A DNA stretch of 18,147 nt from Treponema sp. GTDB taxonomy: Bacteria; Spirochaetota; Spirochaetia; Treponematales; Treponemataceae. The notes beneath the pieces were generated by a model, which saw only the letters and a list, made by a program, of their open reading frames with translations, did no database searches and was not told the DNA's origin. The stretch's first letter is position 1; each line of letters begins with the position of its first letter. Made by a program: the position numbers and the translations under genes. This document shows, one piece after another, positions 14,223-18,147 of the stretch. The stretch is from NCBI GenBank assembly GCA_024691105.1, contig JAILNY010000107.1, positions 1 through 18,147 of the forward strand, given 5' to 3'.

Positions 14223-17200
14223 CTATTCAAGCCGTTTTTCGCCTTCAAGTATACGCGGAATATCTGTATAAATTGCAGGCTCAAACGATGGAATCGGACT
14301 TATTATATAACGGATATTCTGTTCCGCAAGATTTGTCCCGCCAAGTCTAACCATAGTAGCAGGATTTCTTGTAAGCGCATCCCAGGCACGCAGCGAGTTT
14401 TGAAGATTGTTAAGACTTTCTCCATTAAGGCTGCTGTTGCCAGTCTCGCGGGCAACCCTAAACTGACTTACGCCAAGGTTGTTAGAAGCCTTCATATATT
14501 TATCAACAAGCTCAGTATCTTCTTCGTTAACCTGCGGAATCATGACATCCTTTTTTGCAATTTCAAGATCAAGCAAATCCAAAAGACGCTCGTAATATCC
14601 GGCACTTGCATAATTGTCATCTCTTAAAGAAAGAGTATTTCCCAACGCAAGCATAAGGTTTGTATCGTTTTCTTTTTCGGTAGAAGCAATCACAAAATTG
14701 TTAAAGGCCTGTTCATATTCTTTATCACCGTAATTGATGTAACCGATTCTGTAACGGATACTTGGAGTATCGTTTTTATTCTTTACAGAATTTTCATAAT
14801 TACGTTTTGCATTTACTAAATCGCCAGAAACAAAGTAGTCAATGTCAGCCATGTCAGAATACATAAGTCCAACATTCTTATCACTTTCAAAGCCACCCTG
14901 CGCAAATTTATCTTCAAACAGGTCGATACCTTCTGCAAGCGATTTTTGTGCAAGAATATAATCGCGGTTGTACATGTACTGTTCGCCCAAAAGTCTGTAA
15001 GTATTTAAATACTTGTATGTATCGCGCTTTTTTAAGTGTGTTGAATTTTTGAACAATCCGAGTGTCTGTGTCAAACCTTCAATTGCCTTGTTGTGATCTC
15101 CAGATTCAATGTAGTAGCGGGCAATATTGTAACGCGCAACAGGACTTTCCGGATTCTTCTTTACAGAACGGATAAGCATGCTGTGAACATCTTCAATAGA
15201 AGCTCGCAGATATTCTTCCTGCGGCGGAAGTTCTCCGTAAAGTTTATCCATAAGATAACCTGACATCTCTGTCCATTCTGCACCTGTAAGAGATTTTTCG
15301 TCAGGATAGAACATCTCTTTGTACATGAGAACTTCTTTAAGCTTATCGGTGCGCACATTATAAATCATCATACGTGCATCAATTACTTCAGGCGGATTTT
15401 TCTGCTGCATTAAAATTGAATACTGCTCGTAAGCAAGATCAAATTTAGAAGGGTCTTCTTCTGTACCCCATTCAAGATAAATGTCGCCAAGCAAAAGCAT
15501 CGCATCAATATCATTTATATGATAGTCAAGAACTTCACGGCGCAGAATGTCTTCGGCCTTTGCGTAGTTTGCAAGGTCTTCAAGTTCCATGCGCACATAT
15601 TCCATTCCACCCTGCTTGTCATGATCAAAACGACGCAGAATATTTTTATACATCAATTCAGCGCGGTCATACTGTTTATGACGTCTGTAGCCTTGAGCAT
15701 ATTTAAAGAACCATTTTTTCTTCTGTTTAAGTTCAAGCGCCTTATTAAACATAATTTCGCTTTGCGGATATTCATCATTTTCAAGAAGCGCGTAGCCCTG
15801 GCGGTACATACTTTCTGCACGCAGCGGTTTTACAATGTATTCAAGTCCAAGATAAACTGAACAGAAACCGACCATGAAAATTCCAATACCGATTATAATC
15901 GCAGGAATAATACGCGCCTTTAACTGATACTGAATCGAAGCCTTATAAGCCTCGTATTCTTCTGCAGTACGGCGTTCAAAGTCGCGCGGAACAGAAAGCT
16001 GAATGTCCAGCATCTTTTCAAGATGAGAAGCAAGCTGGCGCGCAGGAATTTTCTTTAAGATTTTATCGATGACTTCAAAAATTACGTCATCAGTAAATTC
16101 ATTTTTAACGATCATATCCTCAACGGCAATGCGCACATTAAGAGGATAATATTTTAAATTTGCCTTGAATTTTTTGTACTCGGCATCAGTAAGAGTATTT
16201 TTTCGTTTTTCTTCAGAAGGCTCTTCAGCCTGAATTTTTGGACGACCATTTTTATCAAAAGGATTTGCATCAATTCCTGTAAATCCGTCAATTTCAAAGT
16301 CAGGTTCACCGGCACCTTCTGAGTCAAGTTCAAAATCACTTGAACCACTTAACTGGCTGTCTGTGTCAGGAATATTAAAGTCGGCCATGCCGCCGCCAGA
16401 AGGCGCTTCGTCAAAATTAACGCCATCCATCTCAGACGTATCAAAGACCTCAGGAGTCTGTCCGGCATCGCCATCTATTCCAAAATCCATTGCGGCGCCG
16501 CCAGCATCATCATCTCCGCCAAGATTCAATCCTGACAAATCAACCGACGCAGGGTCAAAGTCACTTTCGCCGCCAGTATCACCAGCGCCACCAAAGTCAG
16601 CTCCAATATCAGAGCCGCCATCCATTGCAGCCTCTGCACCGCCTGATTCTCCGACCCCAAAATCAGAACCGGCATCACCTCCCATAGATATACCGTCACC
16701 GACTCCACCCATGGCGTCGCCGCTCATATCACCAAGGCCGCCAAAATCATCAAGCCCGCTTGTATCTATTGCGTCAAAACCAAAATCACCCGAAGTCGGA
16801 ATCTCATCCGGAACCGGAGCCTCGCCTGCATCACCGGCATCACTTGTATCAGAGCCGCTTAAATCAGCATCACCACCGAGATCTGCACCAGATCCAAGGT
16901 CTGCGCCTAAATCAGTTCCGCCCAAATCCATCGCAGATAAATCGACATCGCCTAAATCAGAAGCGCCGGAATCACTCAAGTCCGTGCTGTCGCCAAATCC
17001 CGCGCTCAAATCGCCCATATCAGGAGATGCCGTAAAGTCACTGGAAGTATTAGGCTCTTCTTCTGCCATTTCAAGATCGCCGTCTAAAGATTCAGCTTCT
17101 GCTTCCTGTGCGGGTTTTGGAGCGGCAGGCTTTGGAGCAGGCGCTCCTTCTGATAAGTCTTCCGGGATATCAAGGTTTAAGTCGATTGCGTCACCCGCAA

Positions 17201-17741
17201 ACGAAAAATCATCGACCGGCTGTGCTGCTTCTGGCTGTGACTCTTCTGGTTGGGCCTCTTCTACAGGCTCTGCTTCTTCAAAATCCTCTGACGGCGCACT
17301 TAAAAGGTCGTCAAGGCTCATATCTGCAATTGAAGGTTCTTCTTTTTTTGGAGGTTCCGGCGGCTCTTCAAAAGCCGAGAGGTCAGGAATATCATCACCT
17401 GCCTCCATTACAGGATTTAAAATGCCGGAAAGATCAGGTTCGCCGGGACCAGGTTTATTACCGGCTAAAAGGGCAGCAAGATCTGCTTCTGCGCTTTTTA
17501 AAAGTTCAGCATCGCTTGCAGATGTATCTTGAGAATTTTCTTGAGATTCTTCTGTTGTTTCGTCCTCAGATGGCTGTTCTGGCATTCCAAGGACAAAGTC
17601 CTCGGAGTCATCAACGTCCTGTACATCAGGCGGAATAACCGCAATAACAGGTTTTTCACCACGCTCAGCACGAAGCTTAGGCTCGTTACCAAGCTTGAGA
17701 ACGTCTTCGCTTAATTTTTTTAATTGACTTAAACCCGGCAT
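14223..17741 (-). CDS. flcA: Periplasmic flagellar collar-like TPR protein with acidic N-terminal region
   Basis: 1172 residues. Residues 1-55 (MPGLSQLKKLSEDVLKLG...DSEDFVLGMPE) look like a conserved head. About 55-505 is a disordered, very acidic stretch rich in Asp, Gly, Ser, Ala, Glu and Pro. About 510-600 is a helical domain (TDAEYKKFKANLKYYPLNVR, later ARQLASHLEKMLDIQL). One membrane span follows at about 606-634 (IIPAIIIGIGIFMVGFCSVYLGL). The remainder, to 1172, is TPR-like helical repeats (YRQGYALLENDEYPQSEIMF, YRRHKQYDRAELMYKNILR, ARYNIARYYIESGDHNKAIE). In Borrelia, FlcA and FlcB are TPR proteins that build the periplasmic collar around the flagellar motor and help recruit stators. 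The layout and head match what I know of the treponemal protein, but FlcA versus FlcB is not settled from sequence alone. The N-terminal half should be cytoplasmic and the TPRs periplasmic. Confidence 0.8.
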   Translation of the reverse strand: MPGLSQLKKLSEDVLKLGNEPKLRAERGEKPVIAVIPPDVQDVDDSEDFVLGMPEQPSEDETTEESQENSQDTSASDAELLKSAEADLAALLAGNKPGPGEPDLSGILNPVMEAGDDIPDLSAFEEPPEPPKKEEPSIADMSLDDLLSAPSEDFEEAEPVEEAQPEESQPEAAQPVDDFSFAGDAIDLNLDIPEDLSEGAPAPKPAAPKPAQEAEAESLDGDLEMAEEEPNTSSDFTASPDMGDLSAGFGDSTDLSDSGASDLGDVDLSAMDLGGTDLGADLGSGADLGGDADLSGSDTSDAGDAGEAPVPDEIPTSGDFGFDAIDTSGLDDFGGLGDMSGDAMGGVGDGISMGGDAGSDFGVGESGGAEAAMDGGSDIGADFGGAGDTGGESDFDPASVDLSGLNLGGDDDAGGAAMDFGIDGDAGQTPEVFDTSEMDGVNFDEAPSGGGMADFNIPDTDSQLSGSSDFELDSEGAGEPDFEIDGFTGIDANPFDKNGRPKIQAEEPSEEKRKNTLTDAEYKKFKANLKYYPLNVRIAVEDMIVKNEFTDDVIFEVIDKILKKIPARQLASHLEKMLDIQLSVPRDFERRTAEEYEAYKASIQYQLKARIIPAIIIGIGIFMVGFCSVYLGLEYIVKPLRAESMYRQGYALLENDEYPQSEIMFNKALELKQKKKWFFKYAQGYRRHKQYDRAELMYKNILRRFDHDKQGGMEYVRMELEDLANYAKAEDILRREVLDYHINDIDAMLLLGDIYLEWGTEEDPSKFDLAYEQYSILMQQKNPPEVIDARMMIYNVRTDKLKEVLMYKEMFYPDEKSLTGAEWTEMSGYLMDKLYGELPPQEEYLRASIEDVHSMLIRSVKKNPESPVARYNIARYYIESGDHNKAIEGLTQTLGLFKNSTHLKKRDTYKYLNTYRLLGEQYMYNRDYILAQKSLAEGIDLFEDKFAQGGFESDKNVGLMYSDMADIDYFVSGDLVNAKRNYENSVKNKNDTPSIRYRIGYINYGDKEYEQAFNNFVIASTEKENDTNLMLALGNTLSLRDDNYASAGYYERLLDLLDLEIAKKDVMIPQVNEEDTELVDKYMKASNNLGVSQFRVARETGNSSLNGESLNNLQNSLRAWDALTRNPATMVRLGGTNLAEQNIRYIISPIPSFEPAIYTDIPRILEGEKRLE
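16370..17070 (-). repeat. Low-complexity Asp/Gly/Ser region in the collar-like protein
   Basis: Residues about 225-455 consist mainly of degenerate D-L-G/S-x-x-D units (for example GDVDLSAMDLGGTDLGADLG and GSGADLGGDADLSGSDTSD). DNA repeats are imperfect but frequent on the plus strand (tcagcatcacc, ccaaatcag, ccgccaaa types). GC is visibly higher here than in the flanking coding sequence. The composition also keeps a long frame open on the opposite strand. Confidence 0.75.
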
Positions 17742-17768
17742 AAATTAATATTCTTTCCCCAAATCAAC

Positions 17769-17800
17769 GGAATTATGATAAGCTTATAAACAATAATTCC
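17769..17800 (-). promoter_or_regulatory. Hairpin/palindrome at the 5' end of the collar-gene transcript
   Basis: GGAATTAT (17769-17776) and ATAATTCC (17793-17800) form a perfect 8-bp inverted repeat. Its 16-nt loop contains the perfect palindrome ATAAGCTTAT (17778-17787). With a transcription start expected near 17802, the structure would be the first thing in the leader RNA. It could cap the mRNA end, or be a protein-binding operator just downstream of the promoter. Confidence 0.5.
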
Positions 17801-17808
17801 ATTGTACT

Positions 17809-17838
17809 ATTATATCATACATTAACGACATTTGTCAG
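17809..17838 (-). promoter_or_regulatory. Extended -10 promoter of the collar/lipid-enzyme operon
   Basis: On the minus strand CTGACA (17838-17833), an 18-base spacer and TATAAT (17814-17809), with TGA directly before it giving an extended -10 element (TGnTATAAT). This is the best sigma-70 promoter in the window. It predicts a leader of about 60 nt before the ATG at 17741. A purine-rich GGGGAAAG in the leader sits about 12-14 nt from the ATG, rather far for a Shine-Dalgarno site. Confidence 0.8.
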
Positions 17839-17861
17839 TCTTTTATTTAGTTTATTATATT
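17832..17861 (+). promoter_or_regulatory. Divergent promoter for the gene at 17909
   Basis: TTGTCA (17832-17837), an 18-base spacer and TATATT (17856-17861). The -35 box occupies nearly the same bases as the -35 box of the minus-strand promoter, so two polymerases could not bind at once. The -10 box is weaker than that of the other promoter. Confidence 0.45.
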
Positions 17862-17908
17862 GAAAATATTACGCTAATAATTATGCGCAAAAAACCGATA
17901 ATCTGAGT

Positions 17909-18147
17909 ATGAAAAAGCTTTTAAAATGTTTTACGGCGGCACTTTTATTGACTAACGCATTTACCGCCTTTGCAAAAGATTCCGGAAAAAAAGAAGCTCC
18001 TCAGATTGAATTTACTAAACCATACGAATACCGCGTAATCACAAATGAAATAAAAGGAGTCGGTTCACCGTATCAGTCGGGCGACTACGTAATCTTTACA
18101 GCCGAGACAGGCCCGCGCCACATCGGTATTACCTTTGATTTTGAAGA
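17909..18147 (+). CDS. Exported protein of unknown function (partial, N-terminus only)
   Basis: The frame opens with ATG at 17909 and stays open for 79 codons to the edge. Residues 1-22 are a clean Sec signal peptide (MKKLLKCFTAALLLTNAFTAFA, cleavage after AFA). The mature part starts KDSGKKEAPQIEF and then has alternating strand-like sequence (YEYRVITNEIKGVG, GDYVIFTAETGPRHIGITFDFE), which suggests a beta-sandwich module; this reminds me of the early-set/glycogen-binding-like domains of some spirochaete secreted proteins, but too little is visible to assign it. No good Shine-Dalgarno sequence precedes the ATG. It is transcribed away from the collar-like gene from an overlapping promoter. Likely periplasmic. 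Confidence 0.75.
   Translation, partial: MKKLLKCFTAALLLTNAFTAFAKDSGKKEAPQIEFTKPYEYRVITNEIKGVGSPYQSGDYVIFTAETGPRHIGITFDFE

Noticed and set aside
16363..17532. A 389-codon open frame on the plus strand, rich in Ser, Pro and Ala
   Set aside because: It is the antisense image of the Asp/Gly/Ser-rich stretch of the collar-like protein; the repetitive composition keeps it open, and it has no start signal or recognisable domain.
1..18147. CRISPR array, transposon ends, tRNA or integrase near the toxin locus
   Set aside because: No regular spaced repeats, tRNA-like clover sequence or recombinase motifs were seen, so the low-GC cassette has no visible mobile element of its own in this window.

Overview
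The window looks like chromosomal DNA of a low-GC, host-associated spirochaete of the Treponema type. The main reason is a 1172-residue protein (14223-17741, minus) with a long acidic N-terminal region, one membrane span and a TPR-rich C-terminal half, which matches the layout of the spirochaete periplasmic flagellar collar proteins. Secreted proteins and spirochaete-style relaxed lipoprotein signals elsewhere agree with this. The genus is an inference; no rRNA or other marker gene is present.

Left part (1-11635, minus strand): a three-gene operon-like block. It reads, in order of transcription, (i) a secreted or lipoprotein-like protein with an Ig-like domain and a lamin-tail-like domain; (ii) 16 nt later, a 3360-residue Sec-exported giant with a ZU5-like domain, an SpvB domain, two FG-GAP/VCBS blocks, YD repeats, a complete RHS core and a variable C-terminal tip; (iii) overlapping its stop codon by 4 nt (ATGA), a lipoprotein with ankyrin repeats that runs off the left edge. 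The 216-residue tip carries a Cys/His/Asp arrangement (C3191, H3300, D3324) that resembles C39/papain-like cysteine peptidases. I read the block as a polymorphic toxin locus: exported SpvB-RHS shell, peptidase-like effector tip, and a coupled ankyrin lipoprotein as candidate immunity protein. GC content falls in steps across the core, the tip and the ankyrin gene, as expected of an exchangeable tip/immunity cassette. This is the most interesting system in the window.

Middle part (11636-13586): a strong intrinsic terminator (11796-11833) closes a minus-strand gene for a small exported protein of DUF2259 type. Divergent from it is an eight-span membrane protein of unknown family, whose promoter is placed so that the mRNA would be leaderless.

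Right part (13587-18147): a minus-strand pair, the flagellar-collar-like protein followed 27 nt later by a small membrane enzyme of the phosphatidate cytidylyltransferase/polyprenol kinase type. The pair is driven from an extended -10 promoter whose -35 box overlaps that of a divergent promoter for a partial exported protein at the right edge. No tRNA, rRNA, CRISPR array, transposase or attachment site was seen.
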